A stretch of DNA of 64,000 bases, taken from assembly GCA_003216195.1 (NCBI GenBank), contig QCJF01000007.1, positions 30,414 to 94,413 of the forward strand, given 5' to 3'. This DNA is from Pelagibacteraceae bacterium AG-404-P08. GTDB taxonomy: Bacteria > Pseudomonadota > Alphaproteobacteria > HIMB59. The notes under the pieces were generated by a model. The model worked only from the letters and a program-made list of their open reading frames with translations. It had not been told where the DNA came from and did no database searches. Position numbers and translations under genes: made by a program. Below, in pieces: positions 27,932-37,966 of the stretch. Numbering within the stretch: the first letter of the stretch is position 1; the number at the start of each line of letters is the position of its first letter.

Positions 27932-29422
27932 ATGAAAATAATTGAAAACTTCTCTGACTCTAAATTAATATCTAGTAATTCAGAAGATTTCATAAAATTA
28001 TATAAACCTAGTACGGGTGAGGAATATGCGCATGTTCCAAAAACAACAAAAGATGAGTTTGAAAAAATTATCAATAAAATGAAATTAGCACAACCTTTAT
28101 GGGCTAATACACCAATTACGAAAAGAGGTGAAATTTTATTTAAATTTAAAAATTTAATTGAAAAAAATTTTGATTTAATAGCAAAAATAATATCTGAAGA
28201 ACATGGCAAGGTTTTTTCTGATGCTAAAGGATCTTTGCAGAGAGGTCTAGAAGTAGTTGACTTTGCATGTGGTATTCCTCATTTATTGAAAGGAAATCAC
28301 TCAATTAACGTTGGAACAAACGTAGATTTGTTTGATATTAAGCAGCCTTTGGGAATTTGTGCTGGTATTACACCATTTAATTTCCCAGCTATGGTTCCAA
28401 TGTGGATGTTTCCATTATCTATAGCATGTGGAAATGCCTTTATGTTAAAACCCTCTGAGAAAGTTCCTCAATGCTCTTTAAAACTTGCAGAATTAATGAG
28501 TGAAGCTGGTCTACCTGATAACGTCCTCACGGTCGTAAATGGCGATAAAAATATTGTAGATCTAATACTTCAGTGTGAAGATATTTCTTCAGTAAGTTTT
28601 GTTGGCTCAACACCTGTTGCTAAGTACATTTACACCGAGTGTTCAAAAACAAATAAAAGAGTTCAAGCTCTTGGTGGTGCTAAAAACCATATGCTTATAA
28701 TGGAAGACGCGAATTTAGAGGATGCAGTAAATGGACTAATTGGAGCAGCTTTTGGATCTGCTGGTGAACGTTGTATGGCAACATCAGTTGCTATGCCTGT
28801 TGGAAATATTCAAAAACCATTTATGGATTTGCTAAAGGAGAAGGCAAGTAAAATCAAAGTTGGGGAGTCTTTAGACCCACAAAGTGAAATGGGACCTCTC
28901 ATTACAAAGGAACACAAACAAAAAGTTCTATCATATATTGAAAAAGGTGTTCAAGAGGGTGCAAAATTAGAGTTAGATGGAAGAGGAATTAGTCTTCAAG
29001 GTTATGAAAATGGTAATTTTGTTGGTCCTACAATATTTAATAATGTTACTGATGGTATGACTATATACAAAGAAGAGATTTTTGGCCCTGTTTTATCTGT
29101 CCTTAACATGAATAATTTTGAAGAGGCTATAAAACTGATTAATAAACATCAGTTTGGCAATGGCACTTCTATTTATACATCAAGTGGTTCATTAGCGAGA
29201 AATTTTATGAAAAATGTCCAAATAGGAATGGTTGGGATAAACATTCCAATTCCAGTTCCAATGTCTTTTTATACTTTTGGTGGCTGGAAAGGTTCAATAT
29301 TTGGTGGTCATGGAATGCACGGAGAAGAAGGGATTAATTTTTATACCAAACGTAAGACAATAACATCGAGATGGCCAGATGATGTCGCAGGGGCTTCACT
29401 CAACATGCCAACTATGAAATAA
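27932..29422 (+). CDS. mmsA: CoA-acylating methylmalonate-semialdehyde dehydrogenase
   Basis: 496 residues of the aldehyde dehydrogenase family with MmsA hallmarks: ITPFNFPAMVPMWMFP, VGSTPVAKYIY and the catalytic cysteine C281 in GSAGERCMA. It converts (methyl)malonate semialdehyde to acetyl-/propionyl-CoA in valine, beta-alanine and inositol breakdown. It lies divergent from the thiamine operon, with the zeta-subunit gene 6 bases downstream. Confidence 0.92.
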   Translation: MKIIENFSDSKLISSNSEDFIKLYKPSTGEEYAHVPKTTKDEFEKIINKMKLAQPLWANTPITKRGEILFKFKNLIEKNFDLIAKIISEEHGKVFSDAKGSLQRGLEVVDFACGIPHLLKGNHSINVGTNVDLFDIKQPLGICAGITPFNFPAMVPMWMFPLSIACGNAFMLKPSEKVPQCSLKLAELMSEAGLPDNVLTVVNGDKNIVDLILQCEDISSVSFVGSTPVAKYIYTECSKTNKRVQALGGAKNHMLIMEDANLEDAVNGLIGAAFGSAGERCMATSVAMPVGNIQKPFMDLLKEKASKIKVGESLDPQSEMGPLITKEHKQKVLSYIEKGVQEGAKLELDGRGISLQGYENGNFVGPTIFNNVTDGMTIYKEEIFGPVLSVLNMNNFEEAIKLINKHQFGNGTSIYTSSGSLARNFMKNVQIGMVGINIPIPVPMSFYTFGGWKGSIFGGHGMHGEEGINFYTKRKTITSRWPDDVAGASLNMPTMK

Positions 29423-29428
29423 TGAATT

Positions 29429-29710
29429 ATGGACAAATTTAAAGACAGACAAAAAGCCTTTGAAGCAGAGCAAAGCCAAAAAGAGCAAACAGAATTTGAA
29501 AAAAGAAATTCAAGAAACAAAATCTTTGCTCAATACATTTTAGATGATATCGGACAATCCGATAATTCAGAATTACTGAGAGAAATAATATTATCTGATC
29601 TTGAGGAACCAGGAGATGAAGACATCATACGTAAAGCCTTAGATGTATTAGCTCAAAATAACGGTAGTCTGACTAGAGAAGATCTAGTAAAAAAACTCTC
29701 AGAAATATAA
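29429..29710 (+). CDS. F1-ATPase inhibitor zeta subunit (DUF1476)
   Basis: 93 residues, helical and charged. FKDRQKAFEAEQ near the N terminus and RNKIFAQYILDDIG match the DUF1476 family, known as the zeta subunit that inhibits F1-ATPase in alphaproteobacteria. This family is a good alphaproteobacterial marker. It is soluble, with no signal peptide, and follows mmsA after 6 bases. Confidence 0.85.
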   Translation: MDKFKDRQKAFEAEQSQKEQTEFEKRNSRNKIFAQYILDDIGQSDNSELLREIILSDLEEPGDEDIIRKALDVLAQNNGSLTREDLVKKLSEI

Positions 29711-29711
29711 T

Positions 29712-30152
29712 CTACCAAGACCCATTATTTTGCATACTGGCCCAAGGCTCCTTTATTTCAAGGCTATCACCTTTTTGAAGTAACTCTATTGATATGCCGT
29801 CTGGTGATTTTATGAATGCCATATATCCATCTCTAGGAGGCCTGTTTATCACAACATCCTTTTTAATCAGATTTTCACAAACTTGATAAATATTATCTAC
29901 TCTAAAAGCTAGATGACCAAAATTTCTGCCACCTTTGTATTCTTCTTTGTCCCAATTGTAAGTTAATTCTAAAAGAGGTTTCTTTTTACTATCAGCAGTG
30001 TCTTTATCATCAGGAGCACAAAGAAAAATTAGAGTAAATCGACCCTTTTCACTCTCTTTTCTCGAGTATTCAATTAGTCCTAATTTATTACAATAAAAGT
30101 CAAGTGATTGCTCAATATCACTTACTCGAACCATTGTGTGCAAATATTCCAT
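29712..30152 (-). CDS. gloA: Lactoylglutathione lyase (glyoxalase I)
   Basis: 146 residues, single VOC domain. Metal ligands fit H5 (LHTMVRV), E62 (LLELTYNW), H80 (GHLAFRVDN) and E123 (SIELLQ), matching the E. coli enzyme spacing closely. It isomerises the methylglyoxal-glutathione hemithioacetal to lactoylglutathione. Its stop lies one base from the convergent zeta-subunit stop. Confidence 0.93.
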   Translation of the reverse strand: MEYLHTMVRVSDIEQSLDFYCNKLGLIEYSRKESEKGRFTLIFLCAPDDKDTADSKKKPLLELTYNWDKEEYKGGRNFGHLAFRVDNIYQVCENLIKKDVVINRPPRDGYMAFIKSPDGISIELLQKGDSLEIKEPWASMQNNGSW

Positions 30153-30194
30153 TAAGATTAAATATCAAAAAATTTTAAATCTGTCTAAAAATTT

Positions 30195-31068
30195 CTAAAA
30201 TTGCTTATTGCTTCCAAGGACTATTTTTTTTCGAAGGACAGTTTCACGATAAAAAATATATCCGACTGAAAGTAAAATTAATGGACCTCCTAGTAGCACC
30301 TCTTTCGAGAGAAACTCACCAAAAAAAATATAACCGATGACAAATGCCCAAACAACAGAAGTGAAGTCTAAAGGAGCAAGAACAGAGGCTTCTGCTAATT
30401 GAAAAGATTTTGTAAGACAAAATTGAGCAGTAAACCCTAAAAAAACCCGAAGCAATTAGAAAAACTAAGTCTAAATTATTTGGCCATATCCAATCATCAC
30501 TATAGAAAAATAAACTTGAAACTGTTCCAAATAAAGTAAAGGCCCATACCGTTAAAATATTATTATTAGTTATTAATATTTTTTTTAGAATTATCACTGC
30601 CATTGACAAAAAAATACTAGCTAAAAGTGGTAAAACAGAATAGTTGTTTAATAAATTCACGTCCGGTTTCAAAATAATTACTACTCCTATAAAACCAATA
30701 ATAATTGCAATTACCCTCCTATATCCAATTTTTTCACCCAGAAAAAAAATTGATAATATAGATATAAAAAAAACAGATGAAAAACTGATTGTTTGCATTT
30801 CGATCAGTGGAACATATCTAAGAGATATGAAGAAAAGACTCATAGCTGAAATTCCTACTAAACCTCTAAAAAAATGAAGTTTATAATTGTTAATAGAAGA
30901 TATTTTTAGATTTAAATAATAAATGACAACTATCAATGGAATAAGAGCAAATAGATTTCTGAAAAAAACTACCTCAAATAATGGTAAGTTGTCGCCTGTT
31001 GCTTTTATACATACGCTCATTAAAACAAAAAAAAGGACGGACAAAGACTTGTAGATAAATGCTGACAT
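30195..31068 (-). pseudogene. DMT-superfamily (EamA) transporter, split by a frameshift
   Basis: Two overlapping frames together make one EamA-type permease of about 290 residues with 10 helices. The first frame covers about 207 good residues to LIASGF; the match then continues in the next frame as LGFTAQFCLTKSFQLAEASVLAPLDF. The switch falls on an A7 run (30439-30445 on the plus strand). Six As would restore one frame: GGT TTT TTA GGG. It is either a genuine single-base insertion, a slippage-tolerated gene, or an error. The substrate is unknown; such proteins export or import small metabolites. Confidence 0.75.
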
Positions 31069-31096
31069 GTGGTTAATCTAAATATATTAAATATGA

Positions 31097-31882
31097 ATGA
31101 ATTTACTAATAGTTAATGGATATGACAAAAACGGATGGGGTAAACTAGCTAGATATGGATTACAACCAATATGTGAGTTTTATAGAGACCAATTAAAAAT
31201 AATTAATTCAAAAATAAAAACTACATTCATTTATCCTTCTATGAACTTAGATGAAAATTATGATGAAAGTTTCATCAAATCATTTACTGGCATTGTATGG
31301 ACAGGTTCAAGTCTTAATATTTATGACAATACAAGAGAAATTAAAAACCAAATTTCTCTCATGAAAAAGTTATCAAAGTTAAAGGTAAATATGTTTGGTA
31401 GTTGTTGGGGTATGCAACTTTTTACTGTTGCAAATGGTGGCACAGTTAAAAAAAATCCTAAAGGTAGAGAAATAGGTATAGCCTATAATATAAGTATTAA
31501 TAAATATGGTGCGCATCATCCAATGTATAAAGATAAGCCCTTGATATTTGATGCTTTTGCTTCTCATATTGACCATATATCCCAAAAGCCAAATAGCTCT
31601 CATGTTCTGTCAGACAATCATTACTCAATTCAGTCTCTTGTAAGCAATAAATTTTGGGGTACCCAATATCATCCTGAATTTAATTTTAAATACACAGGAC
31701 AAATTTTAAATGCAAGAAAAAATATTTTACTTAAAGAAAAACTATTTAGTAAAAATCAAATACAAAGCTTAATTAAAGACTTTAAAAGACCTAATATAAA
31801 GAGCTATAGTCAATCTTTGTTAAAAGATACGTTAAGACACAAAGAATTAAAAAATTGGCTAAGTTATTTAAGAAAAAATTAA
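31097..31882 (+). CDS. Class I glutamine amidotransferase-like protein
   Basis: 261 residues. The nucleophile elbow is FGSCWGMQ (C103) and the His/Glu pair is in QYHPEF (H192, E194), so the triad is complete. It is a stand-alone GATase1 of the GMP-synthase-like / gamma-glutamyl hydrolase group; the acceptor is unknown. The C-terminal extension after residue 205 is basic and helical. It overlaps the convergent LOG-family gene by 4 bases. Confidence 0.8.
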   Translation: MNLLIVNGYDKNGWGKLARYGLQPICEFYRDQLKIINSKIKTTFIYPSMNLDENYDESFIKSFTGIVWTGSSLNIYDNTREIKNQISLMKKLSKLKVNMFGSCWGMQLFTVANGGTVKKNPKGREIGIAYNISINKYGAHHPMYKDKPLIFDAFASHIDHISQKPNSSHVLSDNHYSIQSLVSNKFWGTQYHPEFNFKYTGQILNARKNILLKEKLFSKNQIQSLIKDFKRPNIKSYSQSLLKDTLRHKELKNWLSYLRKN

Positions 31883-32430
31883 TATAATTCTTTAAATTCT
31901 TTTAGATTATTACAAACTGAAAATAAATCTTTAAAGTTCTTATAAGCAAATTTGGAGTTCATTACTTTCTTATATTGATTAATTATATCAGACCAATAAT
32001 TATTATAATTAAACAAAATACATTTTTTACCTTTTATAACACCCAATTGAAGAGCGCTGATTACTAAACTAATTTCTTCTATTGTGCCCCCGCCTCCGGG
32101 TAAAGCGATAAAACTATCTGACAGTTGTAGAAACTTTTTTTTTCTTTGCTCCATTGTTTTCGTAACATGAATTTTGTTAATTTTTGTGTGAATTTTCTCA
32201 CGCTTATTTAAAAAAGATGGGATAATACCAGTTACATGGGCGTTATATTTTAATGCAGTCTTAGCTACAACACCCATTAATCCATTTTCTCCCCCTCCAT
32301 AAACAATGTCATAATCATTTTGTGCTAGATATTTTGTAACTGTTATAGCTAAATCTTTAAAATTTTTGTTTGATCCAAACATAGATCCACAAAATACAGC
32401 AACTTTATGTTTAGAATTTTTTAATTTCAT
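31879..32430 (-). CDS. LOG-family nucleotide phosphoribohydrolase
   Basis: 183 residues with the family motif PGGGGTIEE near 111-119 and GGENGLMGVVA near 42. LOG proteins (TIGR00730) remove the base from AMP or cytokinin monophosphates. In bacteria they are usually generic nucleotide-recycling enzymes. Not part of an obvious operon. Confidence 0.85.
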   Translation of the reverse strand: MKLKNSKHKVAVFCGSMFGSNKNFKDLAITVTKYLAQNDYDIVYGGGENGLMGVVAKTALKYNAHVTGIIPSFLNKREKIHTKINKIHVTKTMEQRKKKFLQLSDSFIALPGGGGTIEEISLVISALQLGVIKGKKCILFNYNNYWSDIINQYKKVMNSKFAYKNFKDLFSVCNNLKEFKELY

Positions 32431-32461
32431 ATAAATTTACTGTACAGCAATATTGAAAAAA

Positions 32462-32752
32462 ATGACTAAAAAAAATAACATTGAAGAGCTTAAAAAAGTA
32501 AGAAAGAAAATTGATAATATTGATAACAAGATTATTGAGCTGATTGGTGATAGATTTAAAGAAATACACAAAGTCACTAAATTAAAGGAAAATAGAGAAG
32601 AAATAATTGATCACGAAAGAATTACTCATATTTTAAAGTCTGTTCAATCAAAAGCAAAAAAAAATAAAATTGATGCTGAAATAATTGTTAGAATTTGGCA
32701 AATTTTTATCCAAGAAGCTATTAAACTAGAGTCTGCAAAAATAAAAAAATAA
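32462..32752 (+). CDS. Chorismate mutase (AroQ class)
   Basis: 96 residues from the ATG at 32462; an in-frame TTG 9 bases upstream is also possible. The all-helical AroQ pattern is present: EELKKVRKKIDNIDNKIIELIGDR, then KLKENREEIIDHERI and IVRIWQIFIQEAI. It converts chorismate to prephenate. Its end is one base from the convergent antiporter operon. Confidence 0.85.
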   Translation: MTKKNNIEELKKVRKKIDNIDNKIIELIGDRFKEIHKVTKLKENREEIIDHERITHILKSVQSKAKKNKIDAEIIVRIWQIFIQEAIKLESAKIKK

Positions 32753-34435
32753 TCACACCAAAACGATAACTAGCATTATAAATAAAATTGATATTAGAAT
32801 TGTGCCTGCAAAACTAGGTGTTGTAACTTTAATGTAGGATAAATTACTAAATTTATAAGATTTACTTAATACTTGTTTAAAAGATAAACCTAAATTTTTA
32901 TATAAACTTTCTGTTAATATACCTATTTTTTTAAATAAGGGTTTACCAATACCAGGTAACATTTTTCTGTAAAACCAATCAGAATTTAAAACAGTTGATC
33001 TAATCTCGGAGGGATAAAGTTTAAATTTAACTAAAAATAAAAATGCAATAATTGCAAAAACTAAAAGTTGTAGCTGACTTATTACATGGTCTAAAGTATA
33101 AGGCTGATAGTCTACTGTGTATGGAAGTATTTGATACAAATATTTTGGGAATACACCTATAGCAATACATAAAAAAGCAGCGATACCCATTGCAATGAGC
33201 ATATTAATTGGAGCCTCTTTAACTTTATTTTTCCTCTCGTGTGCAAAAAAAGCAAAGTAAGGAATCTTTATCCCTGAGTGCTCCAAAACACCTGCGGAAG
33301 CAAAGAATAAAATAAAGTAAATTAAAACCATTCCCATACCTCCAAGCGAGGACATTATCAAAGATTTAGCGACAAATCCGCTGAACAACGGAAATGCAGA
33401 AATAGACATGGCCCCTATAATGCAAAATATTGTTGTGAATGGCATGTATTTGTAAAGGCCACCTAATTCAGAAGCTTTTGTTGTTCCAGCTCTGTATAAA
33501 ACAGCACCCATACTCATAAACAAAAGAGCTTTATAAATTATATGAACGAACGCATGCGCTACCGTTCCATTAAGAGAAAGTTCTGTCCCAATACCAATAC
33601 CAACAACCATAAAGCCTAATTGGTTATTAAGACTAAATGACAAAACTCTTCTTAAATCATTTTCTATGACTGCAAAAAATACAGGAAAAGCTGTCATTAT
33701 TGCTCCTATCCAAATCAGTGAGTCAGTGCCTGGAAAAGTTCTAGCTAAAGCATAAATTGCCAATTTTGTTGTAAAAGCAGAAAGTGCCACTGTGCCAGTA
33801 ACTGAAGACTCAGGGTAAGAGTCTTGTAGCCAACCATTTAAAAGAGGAAATGCAGCTTTAATTCCAAAAGCAATAAATATAAAAATTCCAAAATTTGTTT
33901 TTAAATCTAGAACAGCTAAATTATGGTTGCCTGTTTTATATAGCATTAAACATGCGCCAATTAAAAGTAATACACCTGAAGAAACTTGAATGATCAAATA
34001 TCTCATAGCTGCATCTTTTGCTGCATTTGTATTTCCAGCAAAAACTATAAAGACTGAAGTAAGAGCTGTTGCTTCCCACCAAATAAATAAACTAAAAAAA
34101 TCTCCTGCGTGGAGAGCGCCAATAGCAGAGCCTGCATAAGCTAGTGTCGCCATGTGCTCCATTAAATTTTTACTGTGCCAGCTAAAAATTATTACAAGTA
34201 TAGCTGCAATATGAAAAATAATAGCAAATGGAAGAGTTAAACTATCTGATTGATATAATATTAAATTTAAACCAAGTATGTCCCATTCTAAAAAAGTTCC
34301 ATAACCATTAAATAAAGATAAAGCTGATAAACCCACCGATAATAACATCGCAGGATGTCTAAAGTATTGAGGAATGGTTGGCAATAAGAATGAAGTAATT
34401 ATCATAATTAAACCGGGAATAAAATTACTGATCAT
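32753..34435 (-). CDS. Mrp antiporter / NuoL-M-N-like subunit (third copy)
   Basis: 560 residues, about 14-16 membrane helices, of the proton-conducting MrpD/NuoL family. The core has WWEATALTSVFIVFAG, AFPLLNGWLQDSYPESSVTGTVALSAFTTKLAIYAL and AHAFVHIIYKALLFM. It is the last gene of the Mrp operon and the longest of three paralogues; its C terminus carries an extra loop (DSDWFYRK-type region) and a final helix. It overlaps the small upstream gene by 11 bases. It probably forms part of the antiporter membrane arm. Confidence 0.88.
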   Translation of the reverse strand: MISNFIPGLIMIITSFLLPTIPQYFRHPAMLLSVGLSALSLFNGYGTFLEWDILGLNLILYQSDSLTLPFAIIFHIAAILVIIFSWHSKNLMEHMATLAYAGSAIGALHAGDFFSLFIWWEATALTSVFIVFAGNTNAAKDAAMRYLIIQVSSGVLLLIGACLMLYKTGNHNLAVLDLKTNFGIFIFIAFGIKAAFPLLNGWLQDSYPESSVTGTVALSAFTTKLAIYALARTFPGTDSLIWIGAIMTAFPVFFAVIENDLRRVLSFSLNNQLGFMVVGIGIGTELSLNGTVAHAFVHIIYKALLFMSMGAVLYRAGTTKASELGGLYKYMPFTTIFCIIGAMSISAFPLFSGFVAKSLIMSSLGGMGMVLIYFILFFASAGVLEHSGIKIPYFAFFAHERKNKVKEAPINMLIAMGIAAFLCIAIGVFPKYLYQILPYTVDYQPYTLDHVISQLQLLVFAIIAFLFLVKFKLYPSEIRSTVLNSDWFYRKMLPGIGKPLFKKIGILTESLYKNLGLSFKQVLSKSYKFSNLSYIKVTTPSFAGTILISILFIMLVIVLV

Positions 34436-34658
34436 AATAATCCTCCTTCCTCATTAAGAATTTCCTCAGCCACTTTCCTAACATGACTATAAAAACAAAA
34501 CTTACAAAACCGAAAAATGCTGGGAAGCCATATATCTCGGCAAAGGAAAAGTATTCATGTCTGTGAAAAGTAAAGTCTAAAAGAATTAAAAGTGCTCCGA
34601 TTATAAGTATGTACTTTGTGAAGCTTTTACCCATACTCTTTAAATCATTTTTTTTCAT
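34425..34658 (-). CDS. Small two-helix membrane protein of the Mrp operon
   Basis: 77 residues with two hydrophobic segments (about 14-24 and 43-61). It sits directly between two MrpD-like genes, after a gap of zero bases from the second and overlapping the third by 11 bases. No family is recognised from sequence alone. The position argues for a structural accessory subunit of this antiporter. Confidence 0.7.
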   Translation of the reverse strand: MKKNDLKSMGKSFTKYILIIGALLILLDFTFHRHEYFSFAEIYGFPAFFGFVSFVFIVMLGKWLRKFLMRKEDYYDQ

Positions 34659-36110
34659 TTAATTGACTATTACTCCACTAATATTATTCAAAAAATAGTT
34701 TGCATAAAAAAAGAAAACTAAACAGCCTAAACCTGTAATTAATGGTGGCCAAACAGTTAAAGGGGCTTTAATTAATTTTATTTCTTTCTTAGAGTTTTGG
34801 GTGAAGCCTATTACTACAGGCTGTAATAGATAATAAATATTTAGCAATGAGGAAATACCTAAGATTATTGCAACGATTATAAATTCTCTCTCAATAGAGC
34901 CCATGATTAAATAAAATTTACTCCAAGAACCAATAAAGGGAGGAACCCCAATGATAGATAGAGCCCCTAAAGTGTAAGCAAAAAATATTAACGGTAATTT
35001 GTAGCCCATACCTTTTAGGTCACTTACCTTTTTAATATGGGCAGTTACATAAATAGCACCTGCACAGAAGAATAGAGTTATCTTACCTAAAGCATGGGTT
35101 ATAATATGAAAAGATGCCCCTTTTAGAGCTAAAGATGAAGCCAAAGCTGCTCCCAAAATAATATAGGAAAGTTGACTTATAGTAGAATAAGCTAATCTCG
35201 CTTTTAAGTCATCTTTTGTTATCGCTATGATACTAGAAGCCATTATAGTGAAACATGCTAACCAGACTAACCAGTCAGAGCTTTTTGTTTGAAGTAAAAA
35301 GTCTGGACCAACAATATAAACAACAACCACGAGAAAGCTAAATACACCAGCTTTTACTACAGCAACGGCGTGGAGTAATGCAGAAACTGGAGTTGGCGCC
35401 ACCATTGCAGCAGGCAACCAACGATGAATAGGCATAATTGCTGCTTTACCTATACCAAACACAAGCATAGCTATTAGAAAAGATAGGTACTCTGCTGGGA
35501 ATTTATTCATAAGTATTCCCCCATCTTGAAAATCTAAAGTCCCTGTTTTAAGCCAAATCCAAAATATAGCTGGTAAGAAAAATATTAAAGAGGTACCCAC
35601 TAAAATCGACAAATAGAGCCTTCCTGCAGATTGCGATTCAGCGTTTTGCTTATGTCCAACTAAAGGGAAAGTTGAAAAAGTTAATATTTCATAAAAAATA
35701 AATAAGACTAGAAGATTTCCAGACCAAGCTATTGCCAATGCAGCATGGATTGCGATTGAATAAAAAATTACAAATCTTGTTTGATTTTTTTCACCAGCAC
35801 CCCTCATATAACCAATAGTGTAGATAGATGCCAGTATCCATAATGAAGATGCCACTAAACTAAAAATAGATCCAAGAGCTGATACTTTAAAAGCAAAATC
35901 TACCCCATCAAAAAGTGTAAAAAAAGTTATTTGATATACCTCATTATTTTGTATTCCATGAAAAATTTTTAAACTGATTACAAAGGTTATGAGACCTCCA
36001 ATTATACCAAAAGAGTCTCTTAGGTTATTATTATATCTACAGACATAAGAAAATAATGCTGCAAAAAGTGGGGTGATAATACCTAGTATAATTAAAAACG
36101 AATTACTCAA
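34659..36110 (-). CDS. Mrp antiporter subunit D-like protein (second copy)
   Basis: 483 residues with the proton-channel family core: FYEILTFSTFPLVGHKQN, GKAAIMPIHRWLPAAMVAPTPVSALLHAVAVVKAG and HIITHALGKITLFFCAGAIY. It starts with TTG, whose TTGA overlaps the stop of the preceding gene by 4 bases. It resembles MrpD/NuoM and should carry cations or protons across the inner membrane as part of the complex. Confidence 0.9.
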   Translation of the reverse strand: MSNSFLIILGIITPLFAALFSYVCRYNNNLRDSFGIIGGLITFVISLKIFHGIQNNEVYQITFFTLFDGVDFAFKVSALGSIFSLVASSLWILASIYTIGYMRGAGEKNQTRFVIFYSIAIHAALAIAWSGNLLVLFIFYEILTFSTFPLVGHKQNAESQSAGRLYLSILVGTSLIFFLPAIFWIWLKTGTLDFQDGGILMNKFPAEYLSFLIAMLVFGIGKAAIMPIHRWLPAAMVAPTPVSALLHAVAVVKAGVFSFLVVVVYIVGPDFLLQTKSSDWLVWLACFTIMASSIIAITKDDLKARLAYSTISQLSYIILGAALASSLALKGASFHIITHALGKITLFFCAGAIYVTAHIKKVSDLKGMGYKLPLIFFAYTLGALSIIGVPPFIGSWSKFYLIMGSIEREFIIVAIILGISSLLNIYYLLQPVVIGFTQNSKKEIKLIKAPLTVWPPLITGLGCLVFFFYANYFLNNISGVIVN

Positions 36111-37603
36111 TTTTGATAACCTGATATTAAATAGTCTGCGGACAAGTTAGAAAATTCAATTATTGGTGTTGAATATATCCCAAAAACAATGATTGAAATT
36201 GTAACTATCCATATTGGTAAATAAATATAAGCATCTTCTTTTTCAGATTTAAATTTAACTTCTGAAAACCACATCTGTTCCACTATTTTCCAGAAATATA
36301 CAACAGCTAATGCGGAGCTTACCGCAACTAAAGCGATTGAAAAATACATCTGGTTTGTATAAAGAGCTTGAAATAAATATAATTTTGAAATGAAGCCATT
36401 TGTTAGAGGTAATCCAATTAAAGATAATCCACAAATTAATAAAGCAAATGAAGTTATGGGGTATTTATAGCCAAAACCTTTTAAACTGTTTAGGGTTACT
36501 CGATCCTTATAAAGAATAGCGAAGTAACCAACAGCCATAAATAATCCTCCTTTGATCAAAGCATGATTAAATATATGCACAAAGCCCGAAGCCACTCCAC
36601 TGTGGTCTTTAAGGCTAAAAGCCAGTGTGATGTAACCAATTTGCGCAATTGAGGAAAATGCCAAAAGTTTTTTGATATCATCTTGATAGATGGCTATTAC
36701 AGTCCCAATGAATATAGCGAGTAAAGATAAAGGATATAAAACAAAATCTAAAAACAGACTCAAATAGCTCGGATAAATTATGAATATTTCGTACAAAAGT
36801 CTCACAAAAAAATAAAGAATTGTTTTTGTCGCTAAAGCAGCCAAAAGTGTTGAGACAGCTGATGGAGCATAACTATATGCAGGTGGTAACCAAATATGGA
36901 CAGGAAAAATTGCAGCCTTTACCATAAGACCTATAAGCATGAATGACATACCTGCGAAGATAGCTAACTGACCATCGGAATATTGGGCCAGTTGAATTAC
37001 AAGATCATTCATGTTCAACGTGCCTGTCATAGCGTAGGCAAAGCCAACCCCAATTACATAAAATGTAGCCCCGATCGCCCCGATAATTAGATAATTAAAA
37101 GCTGCGAGTAATGCATTTCTATTTTGTCCTGCACCTAAGGCAATTAAAGAAATAGAAGCTAATGCAGATATTTCTAAAAAGACAAATAAATTGAAAATAT
37201 CATTAGTTAAAATAATCCCGTTCAGGCTTCCAACTGCCAATAACCACAAAGAATAGGCCTTTCCAGAGTCCCTATAGTCAATTTCATTCAAGAAGATTTT
37301 TCTTGAGTAAAATGTTGATACCAAAACAAAAATTGAAAATAACAATTGAAGTCCAATATTCACCCCATCGATTTTAAAAGAAATACCCCATGGTGGTTCC
37401 CAATTTCCAAACTCATATATAATTAAACCAGAAACAGAAATTTCTTTAAGAAGATGTAACGATAAAAATAAATGTAACAACAAAGTGATGATTGAAACTA
37501 TCCAAGGCCATATTTTTGACGGCATAAATGCAATAATTGCAGAAATAAGTAGAGGTAAAACTACTACTAATGCAGGAGCATCGTCTAAAAATATATCAAA
37601 CAT
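36107..37603 (-). CDS. mnhD: Mrp antiporter subunit D
   Basis: 498 residues, typical MnhD length. FVFLEISALASISLIALGAG, KAAIFPVHIWLPPAYSYAPSAVSTLLAALATKT and HIFNHALIKGGLFMAVGYF are the MrpD/NuoM signature regions with the expected buried Glu and Lys. It directly follows mnhC without spacing, as in canonical mnhCD. It is the best candidate for the true MrpD among the three paralogues. Confidence 0.92.
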   Translation of the reverse strand: MFDIFLDDAPALVVVLPLLISAIIAFMPSKIWPWIVSIITLLLHLFLSLHLLKEISVSGLIIYEFGNWEPPWGISFKIDGVNIGLQLLFSIFVLVSTFYSRKIFLNEIDYRDSGKAYSLWLLAVGSLNGIILTNDIFNLFVFLEISALASISLIALGAGQNRNALLAAFNYLIIGAIGATFYVIGVGFAYAMTGTLNMNDLVIQLAQYSDGQLAIFAGMSFMLIGLMVKAAIFPVHIWLPPAYSYAPSAVSTLLAALATKTILYFFVRLLYEIFIIYPSYLSLFLDFVLYPLSLLAIFIGTVIAIYQDDIKKLLAFSSIAQIGYITLAFSLKDHSGVASGFVHIFNHALIKGGLFMAVGYFAILYKDRVTLNSLKGFGYKYPITSFALLICGLSLIGLPLTNGFISKLYLFQALYTNQMYFSIALVAVSSALAVVYFWKIVEQMWFSEVKFKSEKEDAYIYLPIWIVTISIIVFGIYSTPIIEFSNLSADYLISGYQN

Positions 37604-37966
37604 TTATTTATCTGACTTTAGCTCCAAAGACTCTATTTCTTTTTCTTCAATTGTTTCGTAGTTCTTGTAAATTTGTAATACTAAAGCTAATCCAAGCGCT
37701 GAAGTAGCCACTCCAACGACGATAGCGGTCAGTATTAAGACGTGTGGCAATGGATTTGAATAGGCATTTGCCATTTTTGTTAATATAGGGGCGGTTCCAT
37801 CTAAAACTTTTGCGAGTGATACAAAAAATACAAAAACTGCAGTTTGAAAAATTGCTAAGCCAACTACTTTTTTTAAATAGTTTTGACTTGTGATGATTAT
37901 AAATAATCCGCCAACCATAAGTAAAATAAAGGCAAAATGGTTCCAAAAATAAATAAAATTACTCAT
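37604..37966 (-). CDS. mnhC: Mrp antiporter subunit C (NuoK-like)
   Basis: 120 residues from the ATG at 37966, chosen because it gives an 8-base overlap with the mnhB stop (ATGAGTAA) and the normal MnhC length; a further upstream start exists. Three NuoK-like helices with GGLFIIITSQNYLKKVVGLAIFQTAVFVFF and NPLPHVLILTAIVVGVATSALGLALV, conserved in MnhC. The C-terminal tail is acidic. Confidence 0.92.
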   Translation of the reverse strand: MSNFIYFWNHFAFILLMVGGLFIIITSQNYLKKVVGLAIFQTAVFVFFVSLAKVLDGTAPILTKMANAYSNPLPHVLILTAIVVGVATSALGLALVLQIYKNYETIEEKEIESLELKSDK

